A DNA stretch of 64,000 nucleotides from JAGWRA01 sp963711505 (GTDB lineage: Bacteria; Acidobacteriota; Vicinamibacteria; Vicinamibacterales; CAVVIG01), in NCBI GenBank assembly GCA_963711505.1, contig CAVQEJ010000001.1, forward strand, positions 1,106,492 to 1,170,491, read 5' to 3'. The stretch's first letter is position 1; each line of letters opens with the position of its first letter. The notes under the pieces are model-generated. The model was not told the origin of the DNA, did no database searches, and saw nothing but the letters and a program-made list of their open reading frames with translations. This document shows positions 55,061 through 64,000 of the stretch, piece by piece. Both the position numbers and the translations under genes were made by a program.

Positions 55061-55414
55061 ATGACCCCGAAGCCGAAGGCCGACGTCCAGCAGGGGACCC
55101 TCGCGCTGATGGTACTGAAGACGCTCGACGTCCTCGGCCCCCGGCACGGCTACGGCATCGCCCGCCGCATCGAGCAGATCAGCGGCGATCGGCTCGCCGT
55201 CAACCAGGGCACCCTCTATCCCGTGCTGCTGAAACTCGAGCAGGAAGGCGCGGTGGCCTCCGCATGGGGCGCCTCCGAGAACAACCGCCGCGCACGGTTC
55301 TATCGGCTCACGCGCGCCGGGCGCAGGCGGCTCGAGGCCGAGACGCGCGAGTGGGAGGAGACGCGAGCGATTGTCGGCCGGTTCTTCGAGGTGAAGCCGG
55401 AGGACCTCTCATGA
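55061..55414 (+). CDS. PadR-family transcriptional regulator
   Basis: This 117-residue protein starts at ATG 55061 and is a winged-helix PadR repressor: GTLALMVLKTLDVLGPRHGYGIARRIEQ, NQGTLYPVLLKLEQEGAVASAW, then the beta-wing RRARFYRLTRAGRRRLEAETREW. It has a conserved C-terminal dimer helix. It overlaps the ABC permease by ATGA. PadR-permease pairs of this type are very common in acidobacteria, where the regulator presumably controls its own operon. The ligand is unknown. Confidence 0.93.
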   Translation: MTPKPKADVQQGTLALMVLKTLDVLGPRHGYGIARRIEQISGDRLAVNQGTLYPVLLKLEQEGAVASAWGASENNRRARFYRLTRAGRRRLEAETREWEETRAIVGRFFEVKPEDLS

Positions 55415-58075
55415 GATCCCTGCAGCGATTCTTCAGGCGGCTGGCGAATCTCGTTCTCCGAAAGGACGAGGACGCGCGATTGAGGGAGGAGATCGAAGGG
55501 CACCTCGAGCTGCTGACCGACGAGAACATCCGAGGGGGGATGACACCGGACGAGGCGCGCCGCCAGGCCGTGCTGACGTTCGGCGGCGTCCAGGCCGTCA
55601 GGGAAGACTATCGCGCCGAGCGCCGATTCCCGCTCGTCGACGCGCTCGCGCAGGATCTTCGCTACGGCCTGCGGATGCTCCGCCGGTCGCCCGGCTTCAC
55701 CGCCGTCGCCATTCTCACCTTCGCCCTCGGCATCGGCGCCAACACCGCGATCTTCAGCCTCGTCGACGCCGTGCTGCTGCGGCCGTTGCCCTATCGTCGA
55801 TCCGTCACGGCTGGTGGCCGTGTTCGAGACGCCCCAGCCGCCGGCCAGGCCTCCGGGACGACGCCTCGTATCAGGATCTCGAGGGCTGGCGCTCTCAGAG
55901 TCACGTCTTCAGCCATTTCGCGGGCATGGCCGCGCATCAGCTCACGCTCACCGGCGGCGGCGATCCGGCGGACGTGAACACCGTGGTCGTGACGTCGGAC
56001 TTCTTCCCGTTGCTGCGAGGCCAGGCCGCTCATCGGCCGCACGCTGCAGCCGGCGGATGGGAAGCAGGGGGCCGCACCGGTCGTCGTCCTCAGCGAGCGG
56101 CTGTGGCGCAGCCGGTTCGGCGCCGATCCGCAGATCGTCGGCCGGAGCCTTGCGCTCGACAAGCGGGCCTTCACCATCGTCGGCGTGATGCCGGCTGCGT
56201 TCCGATCGCCGTTCCGGCCCGACTTCGCCGACGTCTGGATCCCGCTCGTCCAGGATCCGCTCTTCAGCTCGTGGATGCCCCGTTGGGGCGGACACTGGCT
56301 GCCCGTGGTCGGGCGGTTGAAGCCGGGCGTGACGATTGACGAGGCCAGGGCCGAGATGACCGTCGTCGGCCGGACGGCTCGCGAAGGAGTCGCCGGCGAC
56401 CAACGCCGGCTGGTCGGTGCGGATCGAGCCGTTGGATCAGGTGGCGGTGGGCGACGTCCGCACGGCGCTCCTGGTGCTGCTCGGCGCCGTCGGTCTCGTG
56501 CTGCTGATTGCCTGTGCGAACATCGCGAACCTGCTGCTCGCCCGTGCGACGGTCCGCCGCCGCGAGATGGGCGTGCGGCTCGCCCTCGGCGCCGGCCGCG
56601 GCCGCATCGTGCGGCAGCTGCTCACCGAGAGTGCGTTGCTCGGGCTGCTCGGCGGCGCAGCCGGGGTGGCGCTTGCGTACGGGAGTGTGGATGCCCTGGC
56701 GTCGCGGCTGCCGGCGGCGCTGCCGCAATGGCACGCGCTCGCGGTGGACGGCCGCGTGCTCACCTTTGCGCTGGCGGTGTCACTGGTCGCCAGCCTGTTC
56801 TTCGGCCTGGCGCCGGCGCTGCTCGCGGCCGATACCCGCGTGCCGCTGACGCTGCGCGACGGCGCCGCGCGACCGGGCGGCGGCACCGATCGCGGCCGGG
56901 TCCGCAACCTGCTGGCTGTCGTCGAGATCGCGCTGGCGACGGTGCTGCTCGTCGGCGCGGGCCTGCTGATGCGAAGCTTCGACGCGCTCACGTCTGTCGA
57001 TCCCGGCTTCGACGCGCGGCAGGTCTGGATGGCGGAAGTCGATCTGCCGCGCTACCAGTACTCGACGCCGGAGCAGTGGGCGGCGTTCGGCGACAGGCTG
57101 ATCGGCGCCATCCAGGCCCAGCCCGGCCTCCAGGACGCCGCCATCGGGCTCCCGCTGCCGCTCGCCGACGGGAACGTGAACCTCGGCTTCGACATCGCCG
57201 GCGAGCCGCCCCTGCCGAAAGGGGTGGAGCACGACGCGGATTACGTGTCAGTGACCCCCGGGTACTTCCGCGTGATGAAGATTCCGCTCGTTGCCGGACG
57301 CCTGTTCGATCGGCAGGACTCCGCGTCAGCCGCGCGCGTGACGGTGATCAGCCAGGCGCTGGCGCGGCAGTTCTTTCCGGACGAGAACCCCGTCGGGCAG
57401 CACCTGGTGTTCGGCTTTCCGCCTGACATCCACGTCTCCCGCGAGATCGTCGGCGTGGTCGGTGACGTGCGCGACGTGTCGCTTGCCAGGGATCCCGGTC
57501 CGATGATGTACGTGCCGTTCGAGCAGGCGCCGTTCTGGGGAGCGGTGGTGGCGGTGCGGACCGCGGCGAGTCCGGGGGCGGTGGCCGGGGCGATTCGCGA
57601 GCAGGTGCGGCGCATCGATCCCGACCTGCCTGTCCAGGGTCTCCAGCCGCTGTCGGACGGCATTCAGGCGACGGCGGCGCAGCCGCGGTTCCGCGCGATG
57701 CTGCTCGCGCTGTTCGGGCTGATGGCGCTGCTGCTGGCGACGGCCGGCATCTTCGGGGTGATTTCGTATTCCGTCGTGCGCCGCACGCGCGAGCTCGGCA
57801 TCCGGACGGCGCTGGGCGCGACGCCAGGCGAGATGCGGCGGATGGTGCTGCGCGAAGGGGTGGGGCTGGCTCTCGTCGGGCTCGGGATCGGCCTCGTGGC
57901 GGCGATCCCGCTGACATCCTTTATCAGAAGCGAGCTCTACGGCATCGGCGCCGGCGATCCGTTGACGTATGTGGGGACCGCGGTGCTGCTGGCCGCCGTC
58001 GCGCTGGCGGCCTGCTACATCCCGGCCCGCCGCGCCATGCGCGTCGACCCCACCGTCGCGCTGCGCTGCGAATAA
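55411..58075 (+). CDS. ADOP-type ABC transporter permease (frame breaks)
   Basis: The protein is about 888 residues. It has a prefix domain (EDARLREEIEGHLELLTDENIRGGMTPDEARRQAVLTFGG) characteristic of acidobacterial duplicated orphan permeases. Two FtsX-type permease halves follow, each with a MacB-like extracytoplasmic domain and ATPase-contact helices (RRREMGVRLALGAGRGRIVRQLL and RRTRELGIRTALGATPGEMRRM). At least three frame breaks occur between 55797 and 56417. It lacks an ATPase domain and none is adjacent, as is usual. It starts by ATGA overlap with PadR. Confidence 0.88.
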
Positions 58076-58156
58076 GAGAAGGAGCAGGCTCCCGGCTCCG
58101 GGCTGCCGGTTACGGGCTACCGGCTACGGGGCCCCGGAGCCCGGTCTTCGCAGGCG

Positions 58157-58275
58157 CCGAGCTTCAGCTCGGTGCACAGGCTATTTCAACCGCTCGCCCT
58201 CTGCTCTTCGTGTCTTCGTGCCTACCCATAGGCCGTAGCCCGTAGCCCGTAGCCCGTAGCCCGTAGCCCGTAGCC
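58157..58275. repeat. Family A hairpin core and six CGTAGCC heptamers
   Basis: CCGAGCTTCAGCTCGG lies at 58157-58172. Six perfect CGTAGCC units (58234-58275) follow, adjacent to the stop of the convergent cupin gene. TTCGTGTCTTCGTGCC (58207-58222) also recurs at 54902-54917. Confidence 0.8.
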
Positions 58276-58280
58276 CGACG

Positions 58281-58774
58281 TCACCGTTTCCCCGCCAGCG
58301 TCATCGTGTCCGGCCCCTCGCCGACAATCTCCAGGATCACCGGCTCGTCCTTCGCGCCGTCCCAGTGGACCTGCTTGGCGAGGTCCGTCACGAAGCTCCC
58401 GGCCGGCATCGGCACCGTCTTGTCCGGGTCGTACGTGCCGCTCGACGACACCCACCAGGTGCCGGAGAGCACCGTCACGTAGCGGTCGTTCGGATGCAAG
58501 TGCGGCTGGCTGAAGTGGTGGGGCATCCATTTCACCAGCATGATGTCCACCCCGGCTTCGACGGATCCCCGACCAGCACCGCGCTCTGTGCGCCCGCCAG
58601 CAGCTTCGTCCACTTGATGTGGCTCGGCAGCGTATAGGTGATGTGCGAGGGATCGATCTTCGTCGCCGGATGCCCTGCCTGCGTCTTCGCCGCGGCGAGC
58701 CCGCTCTGCGAGGTGAGCGCGGCAACGCCGAGCGCGAACACTGCCATCATCAGCCAACGTGAGACCCTGACCAT
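58281..58774 (-). CDS. Secreted cupin protein (frame break near 58550)
   Basis: The protein is about 164 residues, with a signal peptide (VRVSRWLMMAVFALGVAALTSQSGLAAA). The single cupin domain has motif 1 HHFSQPHLHPNDRYVTVLSGTW with metal-ligand His and Glu-equivalent residues, and motif 2 MPAGSFVTDLAKQVHWDG. One single-base shift near 58550 is needed. ATG 58774 overlaps the end of the coiled-coil gene by 25 bases. It is a periplasmic or extracellular metal-binding cupin of unknown substrate. Confidence 0.75.
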
Positions 58775-59236
58775 CGGATATCTCTCCTCTTTCCGATCGA
58801 GCCTGACTTCAACCGTTCCGCTTCCAATCGCATCACGCGACGATCGAGCTGGGCGATGTCGGCGGTCACGTCATCGAACCGCCCGTCCATGTGGTCGCGC
58901 AGGCCCATCAATCCCTCGGCGACCAGCTTGATGTGGCCTTCGAGCCGCTCGGCGACCACGTCGAAATGCCTGCGGGTTCGCTCGCCTTCCTCGTGCATCT
59001 CCACCTTCGTGGCCAGCGGCGCGATGGCTTCGGCGAGTTCGGCCTTCGTGGCCAGCGGGGCGATGGCCTCGGCAATGGCCGCGCGCATTTCCACTTTCGT
59101 CGCGAGAGGCGCGACCGCCTCGGCGATCGCCGTCTTCACTTCTCTCCTTCGTGGCGAGCGTTGGCAGAATCTGCTCCACGCGCATCAGCCGCGCGTCGAC
59201 GTTTCTCACCACCTGTTCGAGCGGTTCGGGCTGCAT
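58750..59236 (-). CDS. Coiled-coil repeat protein, CCDC90-like (frame break near 59145)
   Basis: The protein is about 160 residues and starts at ATG 59236 after GGAATTGGGAAG. It contains four imperfect repeats of an 11-13-residue unit EAIAPLATKxEMxAAIAEA, followed by a coiled coil (HFDVVAERLEGHIKLVAEGLMGLRDHMDGRFDDVTADIAQLDRRVMRLEAERL). The first segment (QPEPLEQVVRNVDARLMRVEQILPTLATKE) joins after a one-base shift near 59145. It resembles small bacterial scaffolding coiled coils. The partner is unknown. Confidence 0.65.
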
Positions 59237-59381
59237 CTTCCCAATTCCTTCCAGGATCCGCGCGCTGGCTCGCGTCCCTCGCGTGGAAGCCGCGATCCTA
59301 CCATCGTCGGCAGGCAACCCGCGTGCCTCCTGTCCGGCGGGCCTTCGCGCCCCCGCCGGATCGCCTACAATGACCCTTACC

Positions 59382-59687
59382 ATGGCACCGCGACTTCCCA
59401 TCCACCCGGACGCGCTGGCCGCCTTCTGCCGTGCCCATGGGATCCGGCGGCTGTCGCTGTTCGGCTCGATGCTTCGCGGAGCGGCCCGTCCCGACAGCGA
59501 TGTCGACCTGCTGGTCGAGTTCGAGCCGGACGCGCATCCCACGCTTCTGGATCTGGCGGGCATGGAGGAGGAGCTCTCGACGTTGCTGGGTGGTCGAAGA
59601 GTTGATCTCCGCACACCCAACGAGCTCTCCCGCTACTTCCGTGCCCGTGTGCTCCGCGAGGCGGCGGTTCAATATGCGTCCGGATGA
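59382..59687 (+). CDS. MNT-type minimal nucleotidyltransferase antitoxin
   Basis: The 101-residue protein has the nucleotidyltransferase signature GSMLRGAARPDSDVDLLVEFE, which is G-S-x(10)-D-x-D. It starts at ATG 59382; a TACAAT (59366-59371) ends ten bases upstream, which suggests a very short leader. The partner HEPN gene overlaps its 3' end by 14 bases. MntA-type proteins counteract the HEPN RNase by AMPylating it, as known for HepT-MntA pairs. Confidence 0.85.
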   Translation: MAPRLPIHPDALAAFCRAHGIRRLSLFGSMLRGAARPDSDVDLLVEFEPDAHPTLLDLAGMEEELSTLLGGRRVDLRTPNELSRYFRARVLREAAVQYASG

Positions 59688-60019
59688 CGTGAATCGCTGC
59701 CGGCACATGCTGGAGGCGATCGACGCCGCGGCTGCGTTCAGCGCCGGCCTGTACGCGCCGCGACCTGGACGCGGACCGTCAGCTCGTCTTTGCGCTCGTT
59801 CGCGCCATCGAAATCGTCGGAGAAGCCGCGGGGAAGGTTTCACCGGAGGGCCGGACGGACCTGCCGGACGTTCCGTGGAGCCGGATCGTCGGGATGCGGA
59901 ACCGGCTGATTCACGCGTACTTCGACGTCGATCTCGACATCCTCTGGGACACCGTCCAGCAGGCGCTCCCTGCGGTTCGCGCGGCCCTCGCGCGAGCCAC
60001 TGGAGCCGACCGGACGTAG
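59674..60019 (+). CDS. HEPN-domain toxin (HepT/DUF86) (frame break near 59757)
   Basis: The protein is about 115 residues. It starts at ATG 59674 (RPDDVNRCRHMLEAIDAAAAF) and needs a single-base shift near 59757 to continue as RDLDADRQLVFALVRAIEIVGEAAGKVSPEGRTDLPDVPWSRIVGMRNRLIHAYFDVDLDILWDTVQ. The RNRLIHAYF block carries the catalytic Arg-x4-His motif of HEPN RNases. It overlaps the MNT antitoxin gene, as in typical two-gene HepT-MntA toxin-antitoxin modules. Confidence 0.83.
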
Positions 60020-60584
60020 ATCCTGTTCGCGCTCTTCCACCTCCACGGGAGGGCGTGGTCCACTCGCAGGAGCCGCCCCTTCTTCCCATGGCCGTAGGGG
60101 CCGCCCAGCTCACGACCGCACGCGTATGGCGGCCCCTGGAGACACCGTCGCGTGTGGCGGTCCTTCGAATCGTCATTCCCGCGAACGCGGGAATCCAGAA
60201 GGGCGCGGGTCCTGTCGCCGAACACCCCGTCCGGCCTCGGCGCCAAAGACGCGATCACGGTCGAGGCGCCTCCGGGCGGCCGGGGGCCCCGTTCGGCGCC
60301 ACCCGCGCGTGACGGCCCTTCACGCTGTCCCTCACGCAGGGGCCGCCCAGCTCACGATCGCACGCGGGTGGCGGCCCTTCACGTCTTCACTCTCTCTCCC
60401 ACTCGTAGGGCCGCCCGAGCTCGTGTTCGCATGCGTCTGGCGGCTCTTCACGATCGGTCTGAAGCGGCGCCCGCTCGGCCGCAGCGAAATTGACAGCCTC
60501 GGACCATTCCTGAAAGACTCACCGGCACCAATCGACAATCCGACAGCCGGCACATACGGCACACCGCGCGTTTGCCATCGCGTC
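60020..60584. repeat. Repeat-filled gap: three family B hairpins and a family C unit
   Basis: AGGGGCCGCC / GGCGGCCCC hairpins lie at 60096-60137, 60338-60379 and 60407-60448. A family C block (GGTCCTGTCGCCGAACACCC.. GTTCGGCGCCACCCGCG) occupies 60208-60307. No gene is evident. TTGACA at 60490-60495 has no matching -10. Confidence 0.75.
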
Positions 60585-63500
60585 ATGCACTCCAACCCCA
60601 GCGGCCTCATCGCCTCGGCGACCGACCTGGCGAACTTCCTCGCCTGTCGCCATCGGACCAGCCTCGACCATCGCGCGGCACTCGGCAAATTGAAGAAGCC
60701 ATTCCGGTTCGATCCGCTCACCGACGTGCTGCGCCAGCGCGGCGAAGAACACGAGCGCAGCTACATCGAGGGCCTGCGGCAGAAGGGGCTTCGCGTCGAG
60801 GTGCTGCGCGACGTGGCGCGCGAAGAGGCGGCGCAGCGGCTGCGGGCAGCCATGCAGCAGGGCGTGGACGTGATCGTGCAGCCTCCGCTCACCGGCGAGG
60901 GCTGGTCCGGCTACGCCGATGTGCTCCGCAGGATCGAGGTCCCGAGCCCGATCCTGGGCGGCTGGTCGTACGAGGTGCACGACACCAAGCTCGCGCGCGA
61001 CACGCACGGCGGAACCATCCTTCAGCTGTGCCTCTATTCCGAGTTGCTCGGGGCGCTGCAGGACTCAATCCCATCGCACTTCCGCATCGTCACGCCAGTG
61101 GCTGTCGGAGTCGTACCGCTTCGACGATTTCGCCGCGTTCTATCGTCAGATCAAGGCGCGGTTCCTGGATCACCTGGCATCGCCAGACGAGGACGAGTAT
61201 CCCGAGCTGGTCGAGCACTGCGACGTGTGCCGGTGGTGGGAGCGGTGCAACGGCCGGCGCCGGGTGGACGATCATCTCTGCTTCGTGGCCGGTATGGGCC
61301 GCCTGCAGCAGGCCGAGCTCGAGAGCCGCGATGTCGCGACGATGGCCGCACTGGCAGGGATGGGAGTGCCGTTGGCGTTCAAGCCGCGGCACGGGTCCGT
61401 CGGGATCTACGAGCGGCTGCGGGACCAGGCGGTGCTCCAGGTGCGCCACCGTGAGTCCGGGAGGCCCGAATACGAGCTCCTGACGGTGCAGGATGGGCAG
61501 GGGCTGGCGCTGCTCCCGGAGCCGGCGCCCGGCGACCTGTTCCTGGACCTGGAGGGCGATCCCTTTGCCTGTGAGGGGGGACGTGAATACCTGTTCGGCC
61601 TCGGACGGGTCGATGCCGGTGGCCGCTTTCAGTACACGGCGCGGTGGGCCTCCACGGCCGAGGAGGAGCGGGCGGCGTTCGAGGCGACCATCGATCAGAT
61701 CATGGCGGCCGTGCGCGAGCACGAGGGCGTCCACATTTATCACTACGCTCCTTATGAGCCGTCGGCGATGAAGCGGCTGATGGGGCGGTACGCCGTGCGG
61801 GGTGTCGAGATCGACGAGTTGCTGCGGGCCGGTCGGTTCGTGGATCTCTATGCCGTCGTGCGTCACGCGCTCCGCGCCGGCGTCGAGCACTATTCCATCA
61901 AGAACATGGAGCCGTTCTACCTCTTCGAGCGCGAGGTGGCGCTCGACGAGGCCGGCACCAATCGCCGGCTGTTCGAGTCCGCGCTCGAGCTGCAGGACTG
62001 GTCCGCGATCACGGCCGACGTTCGCCACGCCGTCGAGGGCTACAACCGCGACGACTGCCGGTCGACGCTGCACCTGCGCGACTGGCTCGAAGAGCTCCGG
62101 GCCGGTCTCCTCGCCGATGGGCGTCAGATTCTGCGCCCGGTGCCGAAGGCTGGCGATGCGCCGGAGGACCTCGCCGCGCACCTGGCCGAAATCGAGGCGC
62201 TCCGCGAGCGGCTGCTGGCGGGCGTGCCCGCCGAGCGCGACGCGAGAACCGACGGACCAGCAGGCGTGCTTCGTCCTGGCCTACCTGCTCGACTGGCATC
62301 GCCGTGAGGACAAGGCCAAGTGGTGGAAGTACTACCGCCTGCGCGACATGCCTCCGGACGACCTACTCGATGAACCGAGCGCCGTGGGCGGTCTCGCGTT
62401 CACGGGCGAGGAGCAGAAGGTCAAGCAGAGCGTGGTTCATCGCTATCGCTATCCCGAGCAGATCGTCGAGATCCACGCAGGAGACGCGCTGAAGACGCCG
62501 CAGGTCGGCAAGCAGGTGGCCACCGTTGCTGCGCTGGATCGGAGGAACGGCACGATCGATCTGAAGAAGGGGTCACAGACGAAGGACCTGCATCCGACAG
62601 CGCTCTTCGCTCACACACACTACTCGACCGACGCCATTCACGAGGCCGTCCTGCGGGTTGGCGGCGGCGTTGCCGACGGCACGCCCGATCCCGTGGCGCT
62701 GGCGCTGCTGCGCCGCGAGCCGCCGAGGCTGCGGTCGGAGCCGTTCGCGGCCCAGCCGGGCGAGTCGGCGGTGGACCGCGCCGTGCGCCTGGTCGGCGAT
62801 CTGGATCATGCGGTGCTGGCCATCCAGGGACCGCCCGGATCCGGCAAGACCTACACCGGCGCGCGGATGATCTGCGAACTGGTGAAGCAGGGCCGCAAGG
62901 TGGGGGTGACGGCCACCAGCTACAAGGTGATCGAGAACCTGCTGCAGGCCGTGGCGCTGGAGGCGAAGAAGCACGGGGCCCCCGTCCGCATGCTGTTGAA
63001 AGTCAGCAGCAAGGAGAAGGCGGGGGCAGGCCGCGGAGGGGCGGCCATTCCGAGCGTCACCAGTAATGACGATGTGGCAGGCCGTCTGCAATCCTCCGAG
63101 GCGAATGTCGTCGGAAGCACCGTGTGGGGCTGGGCGGCACCGGCGCTCCGCAAGGCGGTGGACGTTCTTTTCGTGGACGAGGCCGGGCAGATGTCGCTGG
63201 CCAATGCCGTGGCGGTGGCGCAGGGCGCGGAGAACCTCGTGCTGCTGGGCGATCCCCAGCAGCTCGACCAGCCGACGCAGGGGACGCATCCCGAGGGCGC
63301 CGGCGTCTCGGCGCTGGAGCACGTGCTGGGCGTTCACAAGGTGATGCCCGACGACCGCGGACTGTTCCTCCCGGAGACCTGGCGGCTGGCGCCGTCCATC
63401 TGCCGCTTCACGTCGGAAGTCTTCTACGAGGGCCGGCTAGCGGTCGAGGCCCGGTCTCGAGCATCAGCGGCCTCATCGGGACCGGCGGCATGGATGGAGC

Positions 63501-64000
63501 CGGTCTCTGGCTCGTGCCGGTCGATCACGAAGGGAACCGCAACGCTTCCGACGAGGAGGCGGATGCCGTCGCGGCCATCGTCGAGCGGCTGCTGCGGCCG
63601 GGCGTCCGCTGGGTCGACGAGAAGGGCAGGGAGCGGCCCGTGAAGGCCAGCGACATCCGCATCATGGCCCCCTACAACGCGCACGTCGCGCGGCTCGAGG
63701 AGCGGCTGGCGGGCACCGGCGTCCCGATCGGCACCGTCGACAAGTTCCAGGGGCAGGAGGGGCCCGTGTCCATCTACTCCATGGCGACGTCATCGCCCGA
63801 GGATGCGCCGCGGGGCATGGACTTCCTGTACAGCCTCAACCGCCTGAACGTCGCGACATCGCGGGCGAGGTGCGCGGCGTGGTCGTGGCGCAGTCCGAAG
63901 CTCTTCGATCCCGCCTGCCGCACGCCGCACCAGATGCGCCTGGCGAACGCGCTGTGCAGGTACCGGGAGCTGGCGAGAGTCGTGAGTCTTGCCGGTGCTG
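60585..64000 (+). CDS. TM0106-type RecB-like nuclease fused to superfamily 1 helicase, truncated at window end
   Basis: The visible part is about 1,138 residues. It starts at ATG 60585 (HSNPSGLIASATDLANFLACRHRTSLD). An N-terminal RecB/Cas4-like PD-(D/E)XK nuclease is suggested by the four-cysteine Fe-S pattern (LACRH and EHCDVCRWWERC) and HDTKLA. An RNase-H-like domain follows (LFLDLEGDPFACEGG). From about residue 740 comes a DNA/RNA helicase: Walker A GPPGSGKTYTG, Walker B VLFVDEAGQMS, LLGDPQQLDQPTQGTHPEGA and VDKFQGQEGPVSIYSMATSSPEDAP. Single-base shifts lie near 61103, 62245, 63450 and 63880. The family is thought to act in DNA repair or defence; the MNT/HEPN module beside it fits the defence idea. 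Confidence 0.82.

Overview
The window is GC-rich throughout, with densely packed genes on both strands, many four-base (ATGA) start/stop overlaps, and intergenic spaces full of short repeats. A PadR regulator coupled to an ADOP-type ABC permease (acidobacterial duplicated orphan permease), the general gene mix and the GC content all suggest an environmental acidobacterium, most likely of the Vicinamibacteria type. That placement is inference; no rRNA is present. About 23 genes are split by single-base shifts that an obvious protein reading crosses, so the assembly probably carries indel errors. Those genes are annotated here as whole genes with the break positions given.

Layout. 1-13.3 kb: end of a gamma-glutamyltransferase, a zinc-ribbon protein, a DUF4239-like membrane protein, an ankyrin protein, a cyclophilin, a Tat-exported amidase, glycogen branching enzyme GlgB (flanked by an inverted ~70-bp repeat), an MFS transporter, two secreted unknowns and a Mug-type uracil-DNA glycosylase. 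13.4-20.3 kb: a set of three transcription units encoding a PqqD/HprK-like protein, a tubulin-tyrosine-ligase-like ATP-grasp protein, a LicD-type transferase, a Tat-secreted DNRLRE protein, a methyltransferase and a nucleotidyltransferase-PLP enzyme fusion. Together these look like a cell-surface decoration locus. 20.3-24.4 kb: a 171-bp tandem repeat array, an ECF sigma/anti-sigma/secreted protein operon and a cupin. 24.4-31.3 kb: a two-partner secretion pair (TpsB and a TpsA with MBG repeats) with a LuxR regulator. 31.5-34.7 kb: an MbcA/RES toxin-antitoxin pair, a GNAT enzyme and small genes. Then come tRNA-Ser(GGA) and a ~100-bp tandem repeat.

35.5-51.6 kb holds the most interesting locus. 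Two divergent operons encode an alkyl-DHAP synthase homologue, two PlsC-type acyltransferases, a fatty acyl-CoA reductase, a short-chain reductase, a CDP-alcohol phosphatidyltransferase, an MFS transporter, a fatty acid desaturase, an FAD oxidase and a CarF/TMEM189 (plasmanylethanolamine desaturase) homologue. This covers essentially every step expected of an oxygen-dependent ether-lipid/plasmalogen pathway.

51.7-64 kb: secreted proteins, including one with a C-terminal deaminase-toxin-like domain, PadR plus ADOP permease, a secreted cupin, a coiled-coil protein, an MNT/HEPN toxin-antitoxin pair, and the start of a TM0106-type nuclease-helicase that runs off the end.

Intergenic DNA carries at least four recurring repeat families: a 16-bp hairpin core (CCGAGCTTCAGCTCGG, 13 exact copies), a GGGGCCGCC/GGCGGCCCC hairpin, a ~170-200-bp composite unit, and heptamer tandem repeats of several related sequences. 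No CRISPR array, rRNA, insertion sequence or replication origin was seen.
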